DNA from: Labilithrix luteola
GTDB lineage: Bacteria; Myxococcota_A; Polyangia; Polyangiales; Polyangiaceae
Assembly: GCA_026225435.1 (NCBI GenBank)
Contig: JAMFST010000876.1
Location: 1-12,189, forward strand
Direction: 5' to 3'
DNA: 12,189 nt
Below the pieces are notes generated by a model that worked only from the letters and a program-made list of their open reading frames with translations, had not been told where the DNA came from and searched no databases. Position numbers and translations under genes: made by a program. Below, in pieces: positions 1 through 6,716 of the stretch; within the stretch, counting starts at the first letter, position 1; every line of letters begins with the position of its first letter.

Positions 1-33
1 ACGGCGTCCGAACGAGATCCACGTCGCCCCGCG

Positions 34-1896
34 CTACGCCGCGACGCTGCGCTCTCGGAGAACCTCGCGCAGCGCCGCCTGCATCTCCACCGGGGCCAGC
101 GGCATCTGCGCCTTCGCCAGCTCGACGAAGCGGATCCCGCGTGCCCGCTTCAACCCCTCGACGGCCGCGGTGCGCTCCGCCGGGGCGCCGTGCTCGAGGA
201 CTCCGTAAAGGAACTCGGCCGCCTCGATGGTGTCGACGCGCGCCATCGCCCGCAGCGCGCTCGCTCGCACCTCGGGCTGCGGCGCCTCGCGCACGATGCG
301 CACCAGGGGGTCGAAGGCGTGCTGGAAGTAGAGCGACTCCACCGCCTTGGCCGCCTGCGCCACCACCGCCGGGTCGGCGTCGCGCAGGCCGGCGCGCACG
401 GTGACGAAGCTGCGCTTGAAGAACAGCTTCTGCATGGCCGCCAGCACCGCCACGCGGGTGGTCCGCTCGGGCACGTCGAAGAGCGACTCGAGCGGCGAGA
501 GCACGGCGTACAACTGCAGGTCGGAGAGCTGCTCGGCCAGGCGGGCGCGGGTCGGTGCACCTTGCGCGCTGCGGCCGGCGGGCGACTCGGCGTGGAAGGC
601 GGTCAGCCGAGCGAGGAGCGCCTTGCGGCGAATGAGGTCCGGCCAGCGCTTGTCGAGGAGCACGTCGGCGCAGGCTTCCACCGCGCTGCCATGCTGCTCC
701 CACTCGAGCACGTCGATGTGCCAGACGTCGGGGAAGTGATTGTCCTGCCGCAGGTGCGTCGGCAGCGGCGCCGCGTCGATCGGCTCGTCGGGCACGCCGA
801 CGTAGCGAGCCGCGGCGCGCGCGTAGTGGTTCTTGCGCGTCGGCTCGAGGTCCATGTTGGACAGCTCGCTGTACAATCTTCCGACCCTGGCGAACTGGCC
901 GACCTCGCCGAAGGCGAGCACCGCGGCGAGCACCGCGGTCTCGGCGATCTCCGGCGGCGCGCCGCGCTTGGCGTGCTGCTCGGCCACCTTGCGCCACAGC
1001 TCCGCCTGCAACAGCGTGTAGTGCAGACCGGCAGCGACCATCCCCAGCGAGCGGGCATACTCCCCCGCCTCACGCGCCAGCGTCGCCGCCGCCGACAGCT
1101 CGCCCCGCTCGGTCGCCGCGGTGAGCGCGTCCTCGAAGTACTGCAGCGCGAAGTACTTCAGGTGATCCTCGCGCAGGATGCGGATGCAGTTGACGAACCC
1201 CTCGAGGACGTCCTCGAACATGTTCGCCTCGCGCCCGATCTGCGCCAGCACCTGGAAGCAATCGAAGGCGCGCTCGCGCTGGCCCATCGACTCGAAGTGA
1301 TCGGCCGCCTCCTCCAGCAGGCGCACCGCCGCGACGATCGCCTCGCGCGCTTGCCGCGGATCGCCGCACTGCTTCGCGCAGCGGGCCAGGTTGAACTGCA
1401 CGAGCGCCGCCTGGTACGCGCCCGCCCCCGCGGAGCTGGTCTCGCTGACAGTGCCGGTGGCGCCACGCGCGAAGGAGCTCTGCGACAGGCGAGCCCACAG
1501 CGCGCGCGCGCCGCGCCAGTCCTCGGCCTTCTCCCGGTAGATGGCGGCGGCGGCGACGAGCCCGGCGTCCTCCATCTCCCGCGCGGCGGCGGCCATGTCC
1601 CCCATCGCCGCCAGCGTTCGCGCGCGATCGACCGGCGGCACCAGCGGCAGGAGATCCTTCGTCGGCGTCCAGCCGTCCTCGGCCCAGGCGAGATACCACT
1701 GCACCGACAGCGCCCCGCGGGCGTCGTTGCGCCGGCGCAGCACGTCGGCCAGCGGGCGCAGGATGGTGTGGTAGTCGGCCTCGGGCACGTGGGTCTGCTG
1801 CGCCGCGGTCATCAACGCGGTGGTCGCTGCGTCGAGATCGCCGGCCCGCAGGGCGGCGCGCGCGCGTTCACGCAGCTGGAAGAGATCCTCGAGCAT
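34..1896 (-). CDS. TPR-like / HEAT-like repeat protein, function unknown
   Basis: A 620-residue, apparently soluble protein with no signal peptide or membrane segment, so probably cytoplasmic. The N-terminal half (about 1-350) is a string of amphipathic helix pairs of TPR type, for example ARAALRAGDLDAATTAL near the start and later helices rich in Ala, Leu and Arg that describe 'gain, group, age' repeats. The C-terminal part (about 478-620) reads as HEAT-like repeats, with segments such as LRDADPAVVAQAAKAVESL and PEVRASALRAMARV. No catalytic motif is visible, so a scaffold or protein-binding role is inferred only. The ATG at 1896 is chosen because codon use is gene-like from there. No clear Shine-Dalgarno precedes it, but a TATACT hexamer lies 17 nt upstream. 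It is divergent from the barrel gene at 1930 and may share regulation. I do not recognise a named family. Confidence 0.85.
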   Translation of the reverse strand: MLEDLFQLRERARAALRAGDLDAATTALMTAAQQTHVPEADYHTILRPLADVLRRRNDARGALSVQWYLAWAEDGWTPTKDLLPLVPPVDRARTLAAMGDMAAAAREMEDAGLVAAAAIYREKAEDWRGARALWARLSQSSFARGATGTVSETSSAGAGAYQAALVQFNLARCAKQCGDPRQAREAIVAAVRLLEEAADHFESMGQRERAFDCFQVLAQIGREANMFEDVLEGFVNCIRILREDHLKYFALQYFEDALTAATERGELSAAATLAREAGEYARSLGMVAAGLHYTLLQAELWRKVAEQHAKRGAPPEIAETAVLAAVLAFGEVGQFARVGRLYSELSNMDLEPTRKNHYARAAARYVGVPDEPIDAAPLPTHLRQDNHFPDVWHIDVLEWEQHGSAVEACADVLLDKRWPDLIRRKALLARLTAFHAESPAGRSAQGAPTRARLAEQLSDLQLYAVLSPLESLFDVPERTTRVAVLAAMQKLFFKRSFVTVRAGLRDADPAVVAQAAKAVESLYFQHAFDPLVRIVREAPQPEVRASALRAMARVDTIEAAEFLYGVLEHGAPAERTAAVEGLKRARGIRFVELAKAQMPLAPVEMQAALREVLRERSVAA

Positions 1897-1902
1897 GAAG
1901 GG

Positions 1903-1913
1903 CCGGTGACCGG
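1903..1913. promoter_or_regulatory. Perfect 11-bp palindrome beside a -10-like hexamer in a divergent gap
   Basis: CCGGTGACCGG is a perfect inverted repeat around one central base. It lies between the two divergent start codons (1896 and 1930). Directly next to it, on the minus strand, positions 1914-1919 read TATACT, five of six matches to a bacterial -10 box and well placed for the gene starting at 1896 with a very short leader. No matching -35 box is visible. An operator or start-proximal control site is possible but is inference from position and symmetry only. Confidence 0.3.
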
Positions 1914-1919
1914 AGTATA

Positions 1920-1943
1920 GGGTCGGGTCGTGGGTCGGGTCGC
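1920..1943. repeat. 12-bp tandem direct repeat across the start of the barrel gene
   Basis: GGGTCGGGTCGT (1920-1931) is followed directly by GGGTCGGGTCGC (1932-1943); eleven of twelve bases agree. The repeat spans the GTG start codon at 1930. Each unit is itself built from GGGTC pieces, so slippage origin is likely. The repeat encodes the first residues of the signal peptide n-region. Confidence 0.6.
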
Positions 1944-2817
1944 GCGCAACGTCGTCGGAGTCGCCGTGCTGCAGCTGCTGCTGGTGCCCGTGCGCGCCTT
2001 CGCGAGCTCACCCGAGGCACCGGCCGCCGCGGATCCCCTCCCCGTCCCCGCCTCGCTCCCGGCCGACGAGCCGCTCCCGCCGATGGACGTCGCCTACCAG
2101 GCGCTCGCCGGCGCCCGCGGCGCCTTCTCGCATACCGGCGGTGCCGGCTCCGAGCGCAACGGCCTCGACGCGATGTACAGCATGGTGGCCGACGCCTTCC
2201 TCCGCTGGGGGCACCTGGTCGGCCACGTGGGGCTCGACGCCACGCTCGGCGGCGGCGGCGCGGGGCTCGAAGGGGGGCTCGGCGGCACGCTCATGGGCGG
2301 CTACCGCTTCGACCTGGGGCACCCGGTCGGCGAAGGGAGCGCGCGGCGCAACAGCGGCACCGGCATCCTGGTCCGCCTCGGCGGCGACGGCCGCTTCGCC
2401 GGGAACGACCGCTGGTACGACTCGCGCCTCATCGTCCCCGAGCTGGAGATCGGCGCCCAGGTGCTCCGCAGCCCCGACGTGATCGACGCCGGCGCCTACG
2501 TCGGCCCGGTGATCACTGGCCGCGCCCGCATCGACGGCGACGATCGCCGCACCGACGGCGGCCTGGCCTACGGCGCGCGCCTCTCGGTCCGCCAGGGGCT
2601 CGCCTTCGGCCAGATCGACCTCGGCTGGACCACCCCCACGCACGGCTTCCACGACCAGGCGCTCTCCGCCCGCGCCCGCGCCTGCGTCGCCATCGACCCG
2701 CTCTCCTTCTGCCTCGATGGTCGCGTCCTCGAAGCCGACGAGCTCCGCGCGACGAGCGCGACCCGGGCCAGCGCCGCCGCCGAGGAGATCGGCGTCTCGG
2801 CGGGCTTCGGCTTCTAG
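1930..2817 (+). CDS. Secreted, probable outer-membrane beta-barrel protein
   Basis: A 295-residue protein. Residues 1-25 form a signal peptide with a hydrophobic core (VVGVAVLQLLLVPV) and an AFA|S cleavage site. A Pro/Ala-rich stretch follows to about residue 55. The rest alternates polar and hydrophobic residues with many Gly and aromatic residues, and the protein ends GFGF; a C-terminal aromatic is usual for barrels inserted by the BAM complex. A Gly-rich run lies near residues 105-118. Two cysteines close together (C252 and C261) could form a disulfide in the periplasm or in a loop. An in-frame TAG at 1918-1920 limits the start, so GTG 1930 is the first possible one; no good ribosome binding site precedes it. 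It ends 10 bp from the convergent pssA. I do not recognise the family; a periplasmic beta-rich protein is the alternative. Confidence 0.8.
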   Translation: MGRVARNVVGVAVLQLLLVPVRAFASSPEAPAAADPLPVPASLPADEPLPPMDVAYQALAGARGAFSHTGGAGSERNGLDAMYSMVADAFLRWGHLVGHVGLDATLGGGGAGLEGGLGGTLMGGYRFDLGHPVGEGSARRNSGTGILVRLGGDGRFAGNDRWYDSRLIVPELEIGAQVLRSPDVIDAGAYVGPVITGRARIDGDDRRTDGGLAYGARLSVRQGLAFGQIDLGWTTPTHGFHDQALSARARACVAIDPLSFCLDGRVLEADELRATSATRASAAAEEIGVSAGFGF

Positions 2818-2827
2818 CGGGAGCCTT

Positions 2828-3700
2828 CTACGGATTCTTCGTCACCGGCGGCTGCGGCTTGGGCAGGCTGCTCGGCGGAGGAATGCTGGTTCGACGGGCG
2901 GCGCGGCGCTCACGACGCTGCTGCGGCAGGCTGAGGATGGTCTCCACCAGGCCGATGACCACGTAGAAGCCGAGCAGCCAGATGAGGACGAAGGCCGGCT
3001 TGTAACGGAGCGAGACCACCGCGCTCGACCCGATGGCGAAGAACACCAGCGCCACCGAGCGTGCGTTCAGCTTCAGATCCTTGAAGGAGCGGAAGCGGAT
3101 GGTGGACACCATGAGGAAGGCGAGGAAGACCGTCAGCGCGGCCATCCCGTAGACGTACTTCTCCTCACCCAGCGGCCCGGCGGCGGCGCGGTTGGCGACG
3201 ATGAGCGAGATGAGGATGCCGGCGGCACCCGGGACGGGCAGCCCGACGATGTACTTCCCCGGCTTGGTCGGCTTGCCGCTCTCCCCCATCGACAGGACGT
3301 TGAAGCGGGCGAGGCGCACCGCGCCGGCGCCGGCGAAGAGGAACGAGAGGAACAGGCCGAGGTTGTCGAGCTGGTGGAGCGACCAGTTGTAGACGAGGAT
3401 CCCCGGCGCCACGCCGAACGAGACCACGTCGGCGAGCGAGTCGATCTGCAGGCCGAAGGCGCTCTGCGTCTTGGTCATGCGGGCCACGCGGCCGTCGAGC
3501 ATGTCGAAGAACAGCGCGAACACGAGCAGCAGCGCCGCCCGGTAAAAGTCGTCCTCCGCCGCCCCGGCGCGACCCGCCAGACGGATCGCGTCGAACCCGC
3601 AGAAGATCGACGAGAGCGTGATCATGTTCGGCAAGAGGAAGAGAGTCTTCCTCAGATCGACCTTTCGCCGGACGGGAGCCACCGGGGCGGAGCCTTGCAC
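2828..3700 (-). CDS. pssA: CDP-diacylglycerol--serine O-phosphatidyltransferase (phosphatidylserine synthase)
   Basis: Integral inner-membrane enzyme that transfers phosphatidyl from CDP-diacylglycerol to L-serine, giving phosphatidylserine, the precursor of phosphatidylethanolamine. The complete CDP-alcohol phosphotransferase motif is present: D66, D69-G70, A73-R74, G83, D87 and D91 with the canonical spacing. The N-terminal FLLPNMITLSSIFCGFDAI segment is typical of the bacterial membrane-bound (type II) PssA group. Several further hydrophobic segments follow, and the C-terminus (about 265-290) is a basic, Pro-rich cytoplasmic tail. The 290-residue length fits the family. Start is GTG at 3700; another in-frame GTG lies six codons inside, and no strong ribosome binding site separates them. 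No phosphatidylserine decarboxylase gene is next to it, though psd is a common neighbour elsewhere. A related head-group transferase is possible, but the N-terminal match favours serine. Confidence 0.92.
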   Translation of the reverse strand: MQGSAPVAPVRRKVDLRKTLFLLPNMITLSSIFCGFDAIRLAGRAGAAEDDFYRAALLLVFALFFDMLDGRVARMTKTQSAFGLQIDSLADVVSFGVAPGILVYNWSLHQLDNLGLFLSFLFAGAGAVRLARFNVLSMGESGKPTKPGKYIVGLPVPGAAGILISLIVANRAAAGPLGEEKYVYGMAALTVFLAFLMVSTIRFRSFKDLKLNARSVALVFFAIGSSAVVSLRYKPAFVLIWLLGFYVVIGLVETILSLPQQRRERRAARRTSIPPPSSLPKPQPPVTKNP

Positions 3701-3769
3701 GAGGTTTCACGGCGCGTAAAGAGCGCTCGAAGTTGGCCCCGCCTTCTCGAGGTGCCTACGCTCCCCGTC

Positions 3770-4633
3770 ATGGGTCGTTTGGGCCGTTTTCCTGCGCTGG
3801 TCACGCTGGCCGTTGCCGCTGGTTGCCTCGGGGTCGTCTCCGGGTGCGCCTCGGGGGGCAGCGCGCGGGAGAAGGAGCTCGAGGACATGAAGTCGCAGAT
3901 CTCCCAGATGCGGACGGAGAACGACCGGCTCGCCGAGCGGATCTCCACCCTCGAGATCAGCCGCGGAGTCAGCGGCGGCGCGCACGGGGGCACCGCCGTC
4001 GGCGACGACGTACCCGGCAATCTGCGCGTCATTCGCCTCGGACCGGGGCTGGCCAGCGACGACGGCGACACCATCGACGGCCCGAGCCACGCGCCGGCCG
4101 GGATGGCGGCAGGCGCCGACAACGGCGACGACGGCGACAGCGGACCGCGCCCGGTCATCGCCGCCAGCGGCAGCGGTGGACGACGCGGCAAGGCGAGCCA
4201 CGAGACCAGCGGCAGCGCCAACGACCCCGAGGCACGCCGCGCCTACGACGCCGCCCTCGCGAAGGTGAACAAGAAGGACTACCCGGGGGCGCTCGACGCC
4301 TTCACCGCCTTCCTCGTCCACTGGCCCGACCATCCGCGGGCGGACAACGCCATGTACTGGCGGGGCGAGTGTTACTACGCGCAAGGGGACTTCGGCCGCG
4401 CGGCCGACGAGCTCTCGGGCGTGCTCGCCCGCTTCCCCGACGGCAACAAGGCGCCCGACGCGCTCCTCAAGCTCGGGATGGCGCAGCAGAAGCTCGGTCG
4501 CACGGCCGACGCGCAGGAGAGCTTCTCCCGCCTGTCGCGCGAGTTCCCCCACGCGGAAGCGACGCACAAAATCCCCGCGACAGCGGTGACAGCAGCCCCG
4601 GCCACCCCGGCCGGCGCAGGAGAAACTCGGTGA
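3770..4633 (+). CDS. Lipid-anchored CpoB/YbgF-like coiled-coil TPR protein
   Basis: A 287-residue envelope lipoprotein. The signal peptide ends in the lipobox V-S-G-C26, and residue +2 is Ala, which favours outer-membrane sorting. Residues 37-61 form a perfect heptad series (L37, M40, I44, M47, N51, L54, I58, L61), a short coiled coil as in the trimerising N-terminus of CpoB. A low-complexity Gly/Asp/Ser linker follows to about residue 153. Residues 154-261 hold three YbgF-type TPRs, including YDAALAKVNKKDYPGALDAF and MYWRGECYYAQGDFGRAADEL. E. coli CpoB links Tol-Pal with PBP1B peptidoglycan synthesis; a similar role is inferred here, but no tol-pal gene is in view and the lipid anchor differs from E. 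coli. ATG 3770 gives a good signal peptide. An in-frame GTG at 3752 is an alternative; GAGGTG at 3749 is the nearest ribosome-binding-like site and is far from the ATG. The stop overlaps the next gene's start. Confidence 0.85.
   Translation: MGRLGRFPALVTLAVAAGCLGVVSGCASGGSAREKELEDMKSQISQMRTENDRLAERISTLEISRGVSGGAHGGTAVGDDVPGNLRVIRLGPGLASDDGDTIDGPSHAPAGMAAGADNGDDGDSGPRPVIAASGSGGRRGKASHETSGSANDPEARRAYDAALAKVNKKDYPGALDAFTAFLVHWPDHPRADNAMYWRGECYYAQGDFGRAADELSGVLARFPDGNKAPDALLKLGMAQQKLGRTADAQESFSRLSREFPHAEATHKIPATAVTAAPATPAGAGETR
4618..4623 (+). promoter_or_regulatory. Ribosome binding site deciding the LysM gene start
   Basis: AGGAGA lies inside the end of the CpoB-like gene, 6 nt before GTG 4630 and 15 nt before ATG 4639. 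The spacing favours the GTG, which overlaps the upstream TGA as GTGA (4630-4633) and suggests coupled translation. Confidence 0.65.
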
Positions 4634-6039
4634 GGCGCATGCGGCACGTCAGCAAGCGGTACCAACTCGTCGCCAGCGCCTTCGTCCCGCTCCTCTGTGC
4701 GGCTTCGACGAACGCGTTCGCCCAGGCGAACCCCGGCGGCAGCGGCAGCTCCGGCAGCGCCGGTGTCAGCGGCGCCACAGGCGTCACCAGCAGCGCGGCG
4801 CCCACGGCCAACGCGCCACTGTACGGCGGCGGCTTCGTGGCCCCTCCAACCGACCCGAACGCGCCGATCGGCGGTGGCAACGCCACCGAATCGAGCTCGC
4901 GCCCGGTCACCGGCGACAAGGAGGACGGCTTCGACCTCGGCCCCAAGGGCAACGCCGGCGGCACCGCGTTCGGCGGCAACAACGGCCCCATCTTCATGGG
5001 CGGCCGCGGCGGCGGCGGCAGCAGCGGCGACAGCTGGAACCACGGCACCCGCATCGGCACGGACACCCGCGTGCACACCGTCCGCCGGGGCGACACGCTC
5101 TGGGACATCTGCGACGCCTACTTCAAGAACCCGTACCAGTGGCCGCGCCTCTGGTCGTACAACCCGGAGATCGAGAACCCGCACTGGATCTTCCCCGGCG
5201 AGCAGATCCGCCTGTACCCCGGCGCGCAGCTCGCGGCCGGCACCACGCCGCAGAGCGCCGGCCCCGGTGGCCTGGTGACGCGCGCCCGCACCTTCGGCCC
5301 CGACTCCGTCTTCCTCCGCGACACCGGCTTCATCGACAGCGGTGACCTCGAAAACTACGAGTGGGGCACGATCAACGGCTCGCGCGAGGACAAGCTGTTC
5401 CTCTCCGACTACGACGAGACGTACGTCCACATCAGCAGCAAGCACAACGTGAACATCGGCGACGAGCTGACCGTGTTCCGCAAGGTGCGCCAGGCCGGCA
5501 ACGGCGACGTCATCCAGATCCAGGGGACGCTGCGCATCGACGACTGGAACCCCAAGGAGCGCATGGCTCGCGCCCGCGTCATCGAGTCGCTCGATCCGAT
5601 CGAGCGCGGCGCCGAGGTCGGCCCGGTGCAGCGCAAGTTCGAGGTCATCAGCCCGGTGCGCAACGAGAACGAAGCGCAGGCGCACATCATCGCCAGCGTT
5701 CACCCGCACGACTTCTGGGGTGCGGATCAGATCGTCTTCATCGACCAGGGCTCGAAGGCCGGTCTCGTGGCCGGCAACCGGCTCTTCATCGTCCGTCGTG
5801 GCGACGCCTATCACCAGAGCCTGCCCGCGGCCTCGGCCTCGCTGCGCATCGCGGTCGAGGACCCGTCCCCCGCCGCGACCGAGCACGTGCCGAAGTACAG
5901 CGACTCGCGGTACCCCGAGGAGGTCGTCGGCGAGATCCGCATCCTCCAGGTGCGCCCGGAGAGCTCGACAGCCCTCGTCACCGCGTCGCGTCGCGAGGTG
6001 GAGCTGGATGACGTGGTGGTCGCGCGCAAAGGTTACTGA
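4630..6039 (+). CDS. Secreted LysM peptidoglycan-binding protein with duplicated C-terminal beta fold
   Basis: A 469-residue exported protein. A basic n-region and hydrophobic core end in AFA|QA near residue 33. Residues 34-145 are a low-complexity Gly/Ser/Asn/Pro linker. A LysM domain (148-197) begins VHTVRRGDTLWDICDAYF and continues through NPHWIFPGEQIRLYP; LysM binds GlcNAc-containing glycans, here presumably peptidoglycan. The C-terminal part appears to hold two related beta-rich units (about 265-333 and 368-469), each with a 'G(D/N)-x-L-x-V-x-R' hairpin and a later 'I-x-x-V/L ... A-x-V' strand pair. I associate the LysM-plus-this-C-terminus layout with uncharacterised myxobacterial proteins. 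No peptidase or amidase motif is visible, so a structural or adaptor role in the periplasm is inferred. The start is GTG 4630, set by the AGGAGA at 4618; ATG 4639 is the alternative. Overlap with the CpoB-like gene points to shared expression and matched stoichiometry. Confidence 0.88.
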   Translation: MRRMRHVSKRYQLVASAFVPLLCAASTNAFAQANPGGSGSSGSAGVSGATGVTSSAAPTANAPLYGGGFVAPPTDPNAPIGGGNATESSSRPVTGDKEDGFDLGPKGNAGGTAFGGNNGPIFMGGRGGGGSSGDSWNHGTRIGTDTRVHTVRRGDTLWDICDAYFKNPYQWPRLWSYNPEIENPHWIFPGEQIRLYPGAQLAAGTTPQSAGPGGLVTRARTFGPDSVFLRDTGFIDSGDLENYEWGTINGSREDKLFLSDYDETYVHISSKHNVNIGDELTVFRKVRQAGNGDVIQIQGTLRIDDWNPKERMARARVIESLDPIERGAEVGPVQRKFEVISPVRNENEAQAHIIASVHPHDFWGADQIVFIDQGSKAGLVAGNRLFIVRRGDAYHQSLPAASASLRIAVEDPSPAATEHVPKYSDSRYPEEVVGEIRILQVRPESSTALVTASRREVELDDVVVARKGY

Positions 6040-6091
6040 CCTGCGTAGATGTGGGCGCAGCTGACTCGTCCATTGCGAAGAGCGTTGCGCA

Positions 6092-6119
6092 CCGGCAAAT
6101 GTACCCTGCCGGACTTCTT
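6092..6119 (+). terminator. Terminator-like hairpin after the LysM gene
   Basis: CCGGCA (6092-6097) and TGCCGG (6107-6112) form a perfect 6-bp GC-rich stem with a 9-nt loop, followed by the pyrimidine-rich ACTTCTT. It lies 53 nt after the LysM stop codon, where an operon end is expected. The T-tract is weak, so this is only a moderate candidate for an intrinsic terminator. Confidence 0.4.
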
Positions 6120-6224
6120 GACGATCTGTCTGATGTCCGACAGTTACGCCGATCCACTCCGTAAACTTTCGTAATCGGACGCAACGCCCCTGTCTGTGGC
6201 GAATCTGCGAGCTACCTTCATTGG

Positions 6225-6680
6225 GTGACCGCCCCCCTGACCAAGCTCGCTGCCGGAATCGCCGCATCGTTTCTGCTCCTGCTCCCCGCTTGCGTACGCG
6301 GTCCGGTCCCCCTGGCGGCGCGTTGTCCGCGTTACACCCCGTCGACCGCTTGCCCCTTCGGTGCGCACGGCGTTCGCGTCGCCACCAACGACACGGAGAA
6401 CGGCCTGGACGTCGTCCTGACGGCCGGCCCGGGCGGCATCGAGGACCTGCGTAACCGCGCTCACTACGCCATCGAAGGCTCGACCGAGCCGGGGATGTCC
6501 CCGCCCGCCGGCGCCGCGCGCACGCAGCCGCTGAGCACCAAGAGCACGGTCGAGGTCCAGGACGTCGCCGCTGGCGTCGACATCCGCGTGGTCGCGCTCA
6601 ACCCGGACGACGCTGACGACCTTCGCGACGAAGTGGTCGCGCGCCTGGACAAGGCGGCCGACAGCTCCGTCTGCAACTGA
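6225..6680 (+). CDS. Small four-cysteine lipoprotein, function unknown
   Basis: A 151-residue protein. The signal peptide has the core AAGIAASFLLLL and a lipobox L20-P-A-C23, so it is very probably lipidated; +2 is Val, which favours the outer membrane. Besides C23 there are three cysteines, C34 and C43 near the anchor and C150 as the penultimate residue, which could form disulfides in the periplasm. The mature part is acidic and soluble, with short beta-like stretches (GVRVATNDTENGLDVVLTA) and ends in an amphipathic helix (DDLRDEVVARLDKAAD). No family is recognised. GTG 6225 is the start used; the ribosome binding site is weak. The gene has its own 185-bp upstream region, which is less GC-rich than the genes, so it probably has its own promoter. 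It is convergent with the Omp85-like gene, 32 bp away. Confidence 0.75.
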   Translation: MTAPLTKLAAGIAASFLLLLPACVRGPVPLAARCPRYTPSTACPFGAHGVRVATNDTENGLDVVLTAGPGGIEDLRNRAHYAIEGSTEPGMSPPAGAARTQPLSTKSTVEVQDVAAGVDIRVVALNPDDADDLRDEVVARLDKAADSSVCN

Positions 6681-6698
6681 GCTGAGACGCTGCGTTGC

Positions 6699-6716
6699 CT
6701 GAGCCTTTCGGCTCAG
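6699..6716. terminator. Perfect hairpin between convergent genes, candidate bidirectional terminator
   Basis: CTGAGCC (6699-6705) and GGCTCAG (6710-6716) pair perfectly across a TTTC tetraloop. The hairpin sits in the 32-bp gap between two convergent genes and includes the TGA stop (6713-6715) of the minus-strand gene. Neither side has a T-tract, so termination would have to rely on the stem alone or on Rho. Confidence 0.45.

Noticed and set aside
190..1920. 576-residue plus-strand open frame lying antisense to the repeat protein
   Set aside because: It is rich in Arg, His, Gly and Leu with no domain, which is typical of the complementary frame of a GC-rich gene. The minus-strand frame has coherent TPR/HEAT-like helices.
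2717..3769. Upstream extension of the CpoB-like frame
   Set aside because: It runs antisense through pssA and has no domain. The signal peptide and lipobox place the real start at about 3770.
6041..6060. CTGCG/CGCAG pairing just after the LysM stop
   Set aside because: A 5-bp stem with a 10-nt loop and no T-tract is weak; the hairpin at 6092 is the better terminator candidate.
6118..6123. TTGACG, a good -35-like hexamer before the lipoprotein gene
   Set aside because: No acceptable -10 box is found at 16 to 18 nt, so I do not call a promoter.
4375..6267. 630-residue minus-strand open frame over the LysM gene
   Set aside because: Composition is Val/Ala/Arg/Asp-rich without domain or signal, and the opposite strand encodes a clear LysM protein.
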